A stretch of DNA of 64,000 bases from Corylus avellana (lineage: Eukaryota > Streptophyta > Magnoliopsida > Fagales > Betulaceae), in the NCBI RefSeq assembly GCF_901000735.1, contig NC_081546.1, forward strand, positions 28,477,900 through 28,541,899, in the 5' to 3' direction. The notes beneath the pieces were generated by a model. It searched no databases. It was not told the DNA's origin and saw nothing but the letters and a program-made list of their open reading frames with translations. How positions within the stretch are numbered: the first letter of the stretch is position 1; each line of letters begins with the position of its first letter. The position numbers and the translations under genes are program-made. Positions 45,505-57,122 of this stretch are shown piece by piece.

Positions 45505-46453
45505 TTTCAAACTTTGTTCTATAAAATTGGCATGCTAGAATACTGCCTAATTAAAATAAAAATGTACATAACAAAGTTTTTATAAAACTATGCACATTCT
45601 TGCAACCATCCTCTATATTTCGAGCTAAAGGAAAAGTATCATTTTCTGGTCAAGATTTTATTTTATTTCATCTAACGGTATATATGATAACACGTGGTGA
45701 ACATGTTGTGATGCCATTTAAAAATTTAAAATAATATGACATTATATACACAATTAACTGAAACAAAATGGAATCTTGATTGTGAAATAATTCCTCCCCA
45801 TTTCATCCTTGTCCATTATGTTACGTGAATCCAATCTTTCTGGAGTAAGTATTAGGGTCCGTTACTTAAAAAAAAAAAAAAAAGTATTAGGGTCCATTTG
45901 GGATAACAGTTTCAATAAGTGCATTTTTAAAACTTACATTTTTTGGTAAAACATATTAAATTTTTTTTTATTATTATTAAATATTTGCTATGCGAAATTG
46001 TAATTTTAGTTTAAATTTGCGCTTTTTGGTGCTTATAGAAATCGCAAATTTTTTTTTATTATTATTTCAAATTAAGTGTTTTTTAAATCACAATTCCAGA
46101 CCCTTTACGTTTATGATATATTTTAAAAACGCAAATTATTCTTATGAAATTGCAATCCAAACGCACCCATAAAAGTAAGAACAAGAGCTTATAACAAAGA
46201 TAAGTGAAACCAAGAGGATAATGGACCAGAACAAAGTTAGCCCAACTTGCTACAAGGAACCCACCATTTGTAAGGCCCAGGTGCTAACTGGTTTCATGGG
46301 TTAGCACAATGGGCTGAACCCGAGCCTAGCCCAAGCCAAACCAGGCCATTTAGAGATGATCCATGACCCATCTCATCCATAGGTCCAACCATTTGCCTCA
46401 ACTCTCAAGAAACCAAAGCAAAAGCAGTAGCGGCACCTCTCTGTCTCTGAGCT
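45505..46453. other. Upstream of COA6, with a MITE at 45890-46168
   Basis: The ends GGGTCCATTTGGGATAACAG and CAATCCAAACGCACCC are inverted repeats, marking a short MITE. Just before it, AGTATTAGGGTCC is duplicated around a poly(A) run (45848 and 45883). The last 200 bp before 46454 should hold the COA6 promoter; no TATA box was chosen. Confidence 0.5.
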
Positions 46454-47019
46454 ATGGCTCTGGAAGCGTACGCCTCGCGAAACCCAGACACCGTCCACAC
46501 CGACGTGCTCTCCGAAGCCAGACAAGCTTGCTACAAGGTGGTCCTCTTTCTCTTCCCCTCTGCTTCATTGTGCTCATGCTCTGCTTTTGTTTCATATTTG
46601 TTGTTTAACTTTTGTTTCTTTTGGTCTTGGGGAACAAAACTCAGGCTCGCGATGCCTTCTATGCGTGTTTGGAAAAGGAATCCAACAAGGCACCCACGGA
46701 GATCGCTTCGGTGGGGCTGTTATACCCATCCGAGTGCAAAGGATCGAGGGCCGAGTTTGTGAAACACTGCCGGGCTTCTTGGGTAAAACAACTCCCATTC
46801 TTTCAATCATTGATTCACCTATGATTTTGTGTTAAATTTTAGGGCTCCTATTTCTTGGTTTTGAAAATTCTTTGTTTTGGCTTTGAAAAATGGTAGGTGA
46901 AACATTTTGATAGGCAGTACTGCCGGAACAGGAGGGTGCAGAGGCTTTTAGATGACAAGGACTCAAGGCGAGGTCCGTTGACGCTTCCACAGCCTTACAC
47001 TTTCAAGTCCCCAAGTTAG
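46454..47019 (+). CDS. COA6: COA6-like cytochrome c oxidase assembly factor, 3 exons
   Basis: The exons are 46454-46537, 46645-46782 and 46897-47019, with GT..AG introns (AAG|gtggtc..ctcag|GCT and TGG|gtaaaa..ggtag|GTG), all in phase 0. The product is 114 aa. It has the twin-cysteine CHCH layout of COA6: C26-x9-C36 (CYKARDAFYAC) and C59-x10-C70 (CKGSRAEFVKHC), followed by W74 and VKHFDRQYCRNRR, corresponding to WIKYFDKRR in the human protein. The second pair being CX10C rather than CX9C separates COA6 from COX6B. COA6 works in the mitochondrial intermembrane space in copper delivery to COX2 during complex IV assembly; there is no N-terminal presequence, as usual for proteins imported through the MIA40 route. 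The gene is too small and split to appear as one open frame. Confidence 0.93.
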
Positions 47020-50000
47020 AATTTTGGCTTTCTGGGCCTTCTTGAAATGCTGTTAGTTTTGTTGGGTATAGATGGATTTGCTGTACAGTGATGAAAGTAT
47101 AGGATGCGTTGCCTTTCAATCTAAATTTTTATGGTCAATTATATGTAAGGAAAAAAGTATTTGTGCATGTTTTTTTGTGTGATTTTGATTGATTAATGCT
47201 TTTACGTTGGTTGGGGGTACTTAGCTTGTAGAAACTCAGTCAAGCTTTAGGAGCAAAAAGTAATGTAGTAGTATTTGAATGTTACCATCATTAGGTTGAG
47301 TTTATCGACTTTTGGCAGGGGTGTAAAGCTTCACTTGGCCCCTAATGAAGATGGAAGCAATTATCATGGTCTGTTATTGGGTGAATCTTGCATGCCGTAT
47401 TGAAGTTAGTGCAAGGACCCTAGAACGGTTTTGAGGCTTGCAGGAATATCACCGCACAAGGAGTCTGTAACTGCTTGCTGTCCTTTGTTATTGGCATTAG
47501 AAAATAAATTGGAAAGTTGTGTATTTTGAACCCAACTACATATATTTTTTCCATGAAGAACAAAGCACATTTGAATTTGAGGATGTTATTTTTTACTTGA
47601 ATGGTTTTTTAGTTGGTATACCCTTTTCAATTGTCCATTTCTTCCATGGTTTTAGTGCAACTAACCTATTGAGGCAAGTGTAAAATTGAATGAAGACCAC
47701 TTTCCACGCGGTTATCATGTAGTTTTGTTGAGTTAGTTAAATACCTGTGTGCATAGTTTTGACATTATTCCTTTCGTTTTATGCTTATAAAATGAGTCAT
47801 CCCATTTTTTTTTCTTGCTTTGAAATGTTCTCTTTATCAGTTTATTTCTTGGAAATTAAAGCCACATTATCAAAATTAACAAATGAACCAACGCCAGTGG
47901 CGACGTGTAGATGGAGAAGAGGGACACTTTGTTAAATTTTCAATGATGGCATGTGACTTTCAAACATGGTCTCAATCATGGAAATCTTTTTTCTCCTCTT
48001 CCAAGTAGTGTGATTAATTGAGAGTAACAAAATTTTTTTTTTGAAGGTAAAAGTGATCGAGTGACATGGTTAGCTTTAACCTAAGAGTTTCAACCTAGAA
48101 ATAAATGATCTGGGAGACCAACCAAAGTGTCAGCATATTTCTCTATATATCAGAACTATCTTCCTATTTAAACTTAACCATTTGAAGTATGTTGTGCGGA
48201 TGTATAAATCCTGTCCCTTTCTACTTTTACATAGCCATTTCTTTTGTTAAAGTATTATAAGTCATTTGACCTTTATTGGTTATCTGGACGTCAATCTTAT
48301 TCACTGTGGGGGGGGGGGCTGGGGCTAGCCTCTACAGTTTATCTGCAAGTCAGTTTGTTCATTGTGAGGCTTCATTATCAAGAAGCAAGTGGCACTTCAT
48401 TTGAGTGCTATAACGAGTATGGATGCTTTAAGAACAGTAATTTAGAACTTTGGAACAAGGGTGTGTTCACAGGAATCATGTTTCTGGTTTGGAGGTTTTC
48501 TAATTTTGTGGTTTATAAGAAATGACTTCCAAATGCACTTCGAACTGGATGTGAAGGTCTTCCCTCGTCCGGCTCTCTGACATCAGTTTTCTATTAGATC
48601 TTCCACAACAGTTAATTGGACTTGACTTTCTAGAGATTATTGAAACTATACCCTTGCTGGAAATGAATGAGATTTGATTTTTTTTCCCCTTTGATTTTTC
48701 ATTGCTTTGTTTGATGAGATGTTTGCTTGTTTTCCAAACCTTAGTTTTATTTCGCCAATCTATGACTTCTTAATTTAGTTTGTAATTCTTTTACATTCCT
48801 GGGTTTGGAAAATGAATGCTGAAGGCATACTTTACAATTCAATTGCATGTATAGATGGACATAAGAGGGGACTTAATGTGACACGAATGAATGTTGTATT
48901 TGATCAGATTACAAATACAGGGTCTGTGCTAATGAAAATATGCATATATTTCATGTATTTGAGCGTCAACAATCTGCTTTAGTTAGGTTGTGTGTTTTTA
49001 TTTTTTTTAAGATGTATAAGAATGAGAAGACTATGAATATGACCTGTGAGTGAGGCTTTCCATGTTAATGATTGTTGTTGGGATTATAGACCAAGAGAAT
49101 GTCCTGTCCATAGCAAACATGAGGAAGGCAGCATCAGCTGCCTTTTGAGCTTGAAATTGAAATCCATACGGATGTATGAAGTTTAATTTGATATAACCTC
49201 ATCATCAACATCTCTTAATTCTTATGATGCTGTTGACATAGATGCTAAAGTTGTGGTGGGCTAGATTCCTTCTAGGCACAGCTGCGTTTTACTAAAATTT
49301 ATTAGCTTGTTATGGAACTTATAAGGGAAGGGCTACTTGCATTTTCTGAAGTTATGAAGAGCTCTGCATTGTTTTTGGTGATGGGGGCTGCCGTACAAAT
49401 TGAATAGGTAGGTATGGCGATTTTGTATGCAACTAATTGAAAAAGACAATCGACTGTTTCTACCTAACAGTAGCAGTGCCTTTGTGTTTTGTTTTGGAGA
49501 CTCCCACTAAGAGGCTAGTCTTTTCAATGACACATTGAAGATGATTACGTGATGAGAAATGATATTATTATTACAAATTTTTATGATGTGCTTTTCAGAA
49601 GCTTCTTGGGGTCCTTGCTGAAAAAGGGCAATGGAAAATGCTTTACCGCATTTAATTTCTAGGATAGTACTAAGAAATTGTCAAGAAAGAGAACTTAAAC
49701 AGAATTTCCAAAATCAATGACCTTAAGGGTTCATATGAATTGCCCAACTCAGATGCTCACGCTAGGGAACAAAATTCTACTTCAAGCTCAAAGTTCAAAC
49801 CCTGCAACCTGCCCTTATTTTTACCTGTCTCTATGAGGGATCTTTTGTGCTGTTAATAGACATCGCAGGTTTTATAGAAAGATGGCATAATTGAGGCATG
49901 AGTAGTGAGGGTGCAGGGTGCTTTATCATTGATTGGTGTCCAATGATCAGATGATGAAGTGCATTGCTCCATTGGGTGTTCTTTTGAAGTATTATTGCTA

Positions 50001-50523
50001 TTTTACCTCTATAATATGTTCTATTCTTACCAAAAAAATAAAATTGCGGTTTTGCTGTTTGGAATTTCTGGGTTAATTATTTTCTTCTAATTCCTTCCTC
50101 ACCAGTTTTTGGATCTGATCTCCATAATGCCATAGCCCACATGTGCAACCTTGTCCTTTGTCTCTTTTTTAAATGCCTCGTTCCATACCTCTTGCATGCC
50201 TATTCTTTGCTATATATTGGGCCTTGTAGGAGATCTTTAAAATTAAGCTCCCCTAAAAGGAGTTCAAGCATCAAGGAAATAGGCCTGAAGCAAATTCGTT
50301 GGAACAGTGTTGGCATGTAAAACAGATATTTTCTCTTGTTCACTGCATGGTTATGCTATTTTTTTAGAAGTCAGTTTCATTAAAATAAAATCTTGATCAT
50401 TGGGTTTGTGATATATATGATGGTATGGATCTATTATATCATGAAATGAGAAATTAGATGAATTTGTTGTGTTTTATGAATATTATAAACTTATACATGC
50501 ATGTACATGTGTGTGCCTCTCTC

Positions 50524-50582
<59 letters not shown>

Positions 50583-51048
50583 GCCATGAGCAGCTTAAAA
50601 AATAATATACATTGGCATATCTTATATGAGGCAGATAGTTCTATGTTGCATTGAGACCCCAAAGTAGTGGAGTACATGTCTCTCTCACATTGATATATAA
50701 TAAGGGTTGCGTATATTGTGTAGTTTCATTTGGTGAATTTGAGGGTATTTGGTATGCATTTCAGTTTGTAGCTTCCACTCATATAACAATCATAGAATTG
50801 TTATGGATGTCTCCAGCTGTCAAATATATACTTAGTGTATCTTTCAGTATGTTCCTAAGGATGTCATCTACAGTGACATGAAGTAACATTTCACCTACTT
50901 AATTAGGGTTAGGACCTCTCTTTTGACAACTATGTAACATGGCTCTCTCCTCTATTGTAACAAAATCTCCCAATTTGGTCGATTAAACTAACATATATAT
51001 TTTGAGCATGTGATTTTTACGCACATTCTTAATATAAATTGACATATG
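47020..51048. other. Intergenic, no further gene recognised
   Basis: The start is the COA6 3' UTR. (CT)n followed by (TA)n lies at about 50517-50581. A poly(G) run is at 48308-48316. Several short frames have no domains. The region looks mostly single copy, without clear transposon ends. Confidence 0.5.
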
Positions 51049-51997
51049 TCCTAGAAGCATATAATTATCATATGTTTTAAAAACAGATGTTAATTTAATA
51101 GACTGAGTTGAAAAAATTCTCTCTCACTCAATTGAACAAAAAATTTTGTCCTTCTAAACTTTATTTCTAGTTGTTGGCAAAGTATTTTAAACACTTTTTT
51201 TTCTTTTTTTTTCCATGATTGATGTTCTGTTCATTAGATTCTGTTTAGAGTTGCTTGTTGCGTGTGGTTTCTTGTTTATATTCTCTTCTTGACACCAAAT
51301 TTGGTTTGTATATGGGTAACATGTGTCTCATCTTTTATTTGGCTAGTGTATTTATTTATTTACATATTATTATTATTTATTTATTTATTTATTTTTGCTC
51401 GGTAGTTTCTCAAAACCTTTCAACTCTGCAGCAAACCTGATGGCATCTTGGGAAGCCTTCATGTGCATCTTTCCTTGTTTGCTTTTATGCCACTTGGGAT
51501 CTGGCCAGCGGAAACGGATCGTCTCCATTTGAAATTGAGAGTATTCATTTAGTGTAATTATGAGGATAAATTTGTCCAAAAAATTTACTCCTAAAAAAAG
51601 AAGGACAATATTACCGTTCTAAATGCACTAAATAGATACTCTTCATTTCATTTGGATCATTTTCCCTGGCGATACCCCTTACAATGTGTAACAAAAGTCC
51701 TGTAAAAGTGCTAGTTGAGTTATCATTCTTGAGGTTTAAAAATTGGTTACTAGTTTTAAATATTTTCCTATCATCAATGGCAATTCAGTGAACCACATAC
51801 GATGCACGGATCGGGATCCCCTATAATCCCCGTGTTTGGATTGATCGGTATTCGATGATCTCTTCGATCAATCAATAGGGGGAAATAGTATCAACCAATT
51901 TCTAATAGGTGGTTAGTTTTAGGAGGTTGGTTTTAAGGGGCATTAGGATTGTGATACGTGTTCCTTATGCCCTATTAAGAGATACATGTTTCAATTC

Positions 51998-52244
51998 TAA
52001 GGGCTTATTTGAGATTACGTTTGAGGGGCCTAAAAGTGCTTTTAACACTCAAAAAGCCCGTTTGAAAAAAAAAAAAAAAAAGTACTCGTTTGGTAAAAAA
52101 AATTAAAAGTGTTTTTAAGGGTCCAAAAAACCTAAAAATGGCCAAAAACACTTTTGACAAAAACTTAAAAATGAAGCTTTTGTCCAAAAGCTCTTTTTGA
52201 CTAAAAAACTCTATTTTTCAAACGCAATCCCAAACGGGCTCTAA
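51998..52244. mobile_element. Tourist-like (PIF/Harbinger) foldback MITE, copy A
   Basis: The body is 52001-52241, with ends GGGCTTATTTGAGATTACGTTTG and CAAACGCAATCCCAAACGGGCTC as inverted repeats, and TSD TAA (51998-52000 and 52242-52244). Confidence 0.75.
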
Positions 52245-54149
52245 TGGATCCAAAAACTCGACCCAAGTCAAAGCCCCAAAACATGTAATTCCTACTTCTT
52301 CTTTTTTTTCTTTTTTCTTTTTTTTTTTTTCTTTTTTTTCTTTAAACCAATATTTTCTTTTCCCTTCTCAATTGGCAAAGGTCGGGAAAATTTGGAACCA
52401 TGGGAAGAAAAAGGAAATTACAACCATGCTTTCACACCTGACTTCACGTAAGATTTGCGACATCATCGTCACTGGTCGTACAAAGTATGATGTGGGATTT
52501 TCATGCGCAGAAGAGTGTGGCTGTGAGTCTATGCCCCACACATGTTTTTAGCCTTTCCAACAAAATTAGTCGTTGCCCACTCTTCTAATCTTGTAAAATT
52601 CCACGATAGATCTTGGCTAACAATAATACCATATCACTAACGCATAATTATGAAACATGATTACTAACATTCACTAAATATTAGTTTATTGGAAAAACCA
52701 TACTTACTTTTCTCATCAAACTTTCTATTTGCATTCACATTTCTTACTTTAAAAAGTGACGATCGATCTTCTTATACTATTGAATCTTTTCAGTTTTGTC
52801 CTATCTGCTAGCATTCCTTGTTAACTTGAACTAAAAATACATCACATGACCCAAATGTGACTTAAATTATCCATTATACTCCTATCAAACATGTCAAAAA
52901 TACAACTACACCCTTAATTTTTATTTTTTTTATTTAAAAAAAAAAAAAAAAAAAACAAACAAACAATCTAGTCATGCAGACGTCTCTGGCTGTAGGTCTC
53001 CTTTCACAGTTTTTTTTGTTTTCTTTTTAAAAAAAAAATCTATAGGAATATATATAATGGATAATTTGAGTCACGTGCGAGTCGCATGATGTAATTTTCA
53101 TATAAGTTAACAAAAAATGAAGATGGCAAATTATTTAAGGCATGGTAATTTGACAGATTGATTATCACTCTTTAAAGTTAAGAGGGTAATTGCAAAAAGT
53201 ATGTAAATTTGTGTGTATGTTTTCTATGCTTTTGTTTAATTGTTGATGGATAAAATAAATGGTTAGGCAAAGATATATGCCGCCCCCACCTTGCGTCCGA
53301 CAAAAAACACCACCTTATTCAAACAATACTTCCCCAAACGCAACTCTATATATTAAGATTGCTGATGGGGACTTTTTAATTTCTTAATTAGCAGGAGTAT
53401 TAATCAAGTTAAGGTGGATTAAATTATGTAAAATGAGAATTTAATTCTATCTGATCACATAATTTTTTATATAAAGCATGCACGAAGTAGGGTGGTCAAA
53501 GTGGTGTTTACAATCAAGAAAAGATTGATTTAGACCTCCATAACTAGCAAATCACAGGCTTATATGTGTAAGTGGTCAATTTAATAATGCAGCCTTAGAC
53601 CCCACTAAACAGATTTATATAGGGTTTTGAGTTGTGATTAGAACAAAAAATTCTTGAGGGAAACAAACAAAAAAAATCTCCAAAATCTAGGAAACATTTG
53701 TATTGGAATATGAATGCCTGATGAGCACGACAATGTGTTTTCTTGTTTCTTCTTTGATTAATGCTTCTAATCTTAATTATAGTGGGTTGCAAATGGGATC
53801 ATCTTCCACTCACTTTACAAATTTCTGATGTGGTAGTGCGACCTGGCACTGCCACATCAGCTTCCCAGAAAAATTACTAATGTGACGCTGCTGCATCAGT
53901 TGAAAAAAAAATAATATATATTCAGCTTCTTTCGTGGCGATGATACCAACCAAACTTCGGAGTAGTTACAACCACCAGATAAAACGCTAGCTAGGAGTGG
54001 CCACGACAACCAAATCAAGTGGTTTGATCACCCCTGCGTGGTAGTTGGGAGTGATCCAATCAAGAGGAGGGTGGTGCAGTTTTTTTTTTTTCCTGACATG
54101 AAGAGAGTTGTAAAATAGTTGCAGCTTGCAAGTAGAGCATTACTCTTTA

Positions 54150-54345
54150 CTCTTTTTTTTATTTTTTATTTTTTATTTTTTTATTTTTTAATTTAAAAGG
54201 CAAGAGGGGACGACCCAAGTGACTACTTTACCTAGTTGTGACCAATGTAGCACATGTTCGCTTGCAAAATTCAAACTCATACTTTAATGTATACTTGGCC
54301 ACTTTGAAGATTTTCTTAAAACCATTGAACTACCACCTTATACAG
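54150..54345 (-). mobile_element. SINE-like or poly(A) retroposon fragment, copy A
   Basis: On the minus strand GGTGGTAGTTCAATGGTTTT (box A-like) is followed by ATGAGTTTGAATTTTGC (box B-like) and ends in A-rich DNA (T-rich on + at 54152-54192). The same sequence is in copy B at about 63618-63800. No TSD was found. Confidence 0.4.
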
Positions 54346-54536
54346 TATATTACTCTTGCTTGATTACAAAGGTGGGTGGGCACTAGAATTATGTATTTAC
54401 TTAATTTATTGCCCAAATGGTAATAAAAAATTCTTCTCGAAATTCCCTTCTTTAGGTTAAACCAAAAAGAAAAAAAGAAAAAAGAAAAAAGGAACTCTTC
54501 TGTGCATTATTGTCTTCACTTAGTTTTGTATATTTG

Positions 54537-57122
54537 ATTTATTATTGCTCAATCACTCTCAAGTTTCATTTTCCAATCATCAAATCATGACCCTCATGTA
54601 ATGGCACACTAATTGGTACAACACTAGGTGTATATTCCAAACACAGAGGCATCAAAATAATCTTTGCTTCATTCATTCAATCACATGAAACAAGACTAGC
54701 TGAATGATTTTCTTGGCATACTAGCTTTATTGTTCCTTTCACATTCTCTGGTCAACCCCAATTTTAAAACCCTTCATTTATTGCCAAGAACCATGCTAAA
54801 ATGTTAGGAAAAATACTTGGATACTACAGTTTTTAGTTTACAAACTGAAGTGACAATTTTATTTTGGAATTTCCAAATGGAGGGGTTGCTATTTCAGAAT
54901 TGATTTTTATCAGGAAAAACCACTAATCGCTTAGGCAGTTACAGTTAGCAGTTTTGGGTTTTAAAAAAACCGCTACCCGTATTATATAATATATATTATA
55001 TTAATAGATATATAAAAATCTAGAAATGATGTCGTATGTAGTAGGGTATTATCATTGTAACTTTTTTAAAAAAAATTAATTAATTTTTTTCTTTAAAAAG
55101 TGGTTAGTAGTTATTAGGGTTATTATGCTAACTGTCGTTTAACTGCCTAGGCGGTTACAGTTAGCGGTTTTAACCAATAACTGCTAATCGTAACTGCATT
55201 TTCACTCCTCGGTGAAAGCAAGTGCATAGGAATAGTAGGAGAGAAGCCGAGAAAAGTCTGTCACGTGGATTGCTATATCAATTTGTAAATATAATAAGTG
55301 TCATATGAACTATTACATAACAGTTTATATTTTTAGTGTTAATATAATAAGTGTTACGTAGACTACCATTTTAATATGTAAGAAGCTTGATAGAAAACCT
55401 CACTTGTCATTAGTCAAAATAGAGAGGCAAGGGTGGGTGCACTAACTAGGGCATGTCAACCACTCCATTTTGTCTTGTTTTCTAGGTATTGAAATAATTA
55501 AACTTAGCTAGACAAGCGACTAATGGGATGTTCAAACTCAAGTTTGTTAGAAATTCAATTAATTTAAACTTGATTCATTAATCAATCCAATTAACTTAAA
55601 CTTGACTTGATTCATGAATCAATCCAGACTCAAATTAAAAATAAATAAATAAAAATAAATAAATTAAAAAAAAAAACACATGAAAAAAATGCATCAAATG
55701 AACATAAAACATAAAAGCAATAATTTAATATTTACCAAACTAATTAATATTAAGCTTTTCAGTTTTAAGTCTCCTCAAGTCTATATATACCAAGTAAATG
55801 GAAAGTCTAATAAGCTAGTTTCCATTGAACCGAAGCTTGGATGTTTATCCAATTATCCACAAGCCAATATGTTCATAAGCATGTCGATGATTAAAATAAT
55901 TTATTTATACTTAAGCAGTCTACAAAGCAAGCCTTAAAAGAAGGATAAAGTTTTCCTCTAAATTAATTAAGTTTGAAGAAATTCTTCTAATCGAGCCTAT
56001 TAAATTGATATCTATTTTCTCACACATTTTTATAGATAATGTGAACATCACATCCATTTTAAACACACATTGAGTCTGTTCGTTCCTATGATTTAATATG
56101 CTAAAAGTGAAATTTTAAACAAAATCGTAGAAAGTGCATTGTTGTAAAGGAATGTGTTTTCAAATAGCAAGCAAATAGTGTAGTTTTTTAAAATGCTCCA
56201 TTTTAAAAGCAAAATCACGATTTTAAAAGTCAAACTGTGATTTCATCAAATGCTTAACTGTATTTCTAACAATCGCATTTTCAAATCCCTGTTTTTTAAA
56301 TCGCACGTTTTAAAACTGTAAATCCAAGCTGACCCTTAATAAAACATAAAACCACCTTAACATTAACAAGTTTTTTATGAGGCCAAAGTCCAAACGTACC
56401 TACAAAATACAAGCCAACTTTAAACATAATTTGTTTATTATAATTTATAAACAAAGGAAAGAAAAGCGACACGCCGTTGACTTAAAACTCTAATCCACAA
56501 TGCACATAATTTTCTATGCATAGAGGAATCGAGAGAACCAGCCCAAAAGCAAATAGCTTTAGCAAAACAAAACAAAACCCACCACCCTTATCTATAAGCA
56601 AATCCTTAATTATTATTTAAGTTAATCCTAATCATATAATAATAAAATTTGGCCCGAACATGTGTCTCAATCCCAACCATCCAAACCCATGATAATAACA
56701 TCTTAACAGCTTATATAAAAAACGCTTCCATTAGAAGTACTTAATATATAAGAACATGATACGTGATAGAGCCAAATGGCATTGGAAAAATAAAAAAATA
56801 AAAAGGAAACAACCAAAGCAAAATAAAATAAAATTAAGAAAACCTAAACCAACAACTAAAAAAGAAAAAAGCAAAGGGGGACATCTGGGGATTTTGTTTG
56901 TCGTTCGAGGTGGTGGTGGGTGGTTGTGGTGTTGGTGTCGAAGTTAGAGCTTTAGCCAAAGTCTACGGAAATACGGCGTCGTTAAGCAACTCTATAGCCA
57001 AGCCCCGAGGCATTATTTTCGTAGACTTCTTTCGGTTCTTTCTTTCTTTCTTTTCTTCTGTCTTCTCTAAAAAAAAGTGCTTTTTAAAGCGAACCCAAAA
57101 AAAGTCAGTCAACGCCGTGAAA
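54537..57122. other. Intergenic, downstream of the bHLH gene
   Basis: AGGCGGTTACAGTTAGCGG-type blocks recur at about 54921 and 55149 in direct orientation, a decayed transposon. Around 56075-56340 the ends TCTGTTCGTTCCTATG and AAATCCAAGCTGACCC suggest a hAT-type MITE. No gene was recognised. Confidence 0.45.

Larger units (their letters stand above)
51049..54536. repeat. Duplicated segment, copy A
   Basis: This is nearly identical to 60551-64000 (offset 9502 at the start, about 9464 at the end because of small indels). Differences are scattered single bases plus length changes in poly(A/T) runs and a few indels. No gene is recognised inside. The repeat continues to the window edge in copy B, so its full length is unknown. 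Confidence 0.95.

Noticed and set aside
46587..46835. Alternative + and - frames across COA6 exon 2
   Set aside because: Consistent splice sites and the twin-cysteine motif support only the spliced frame.
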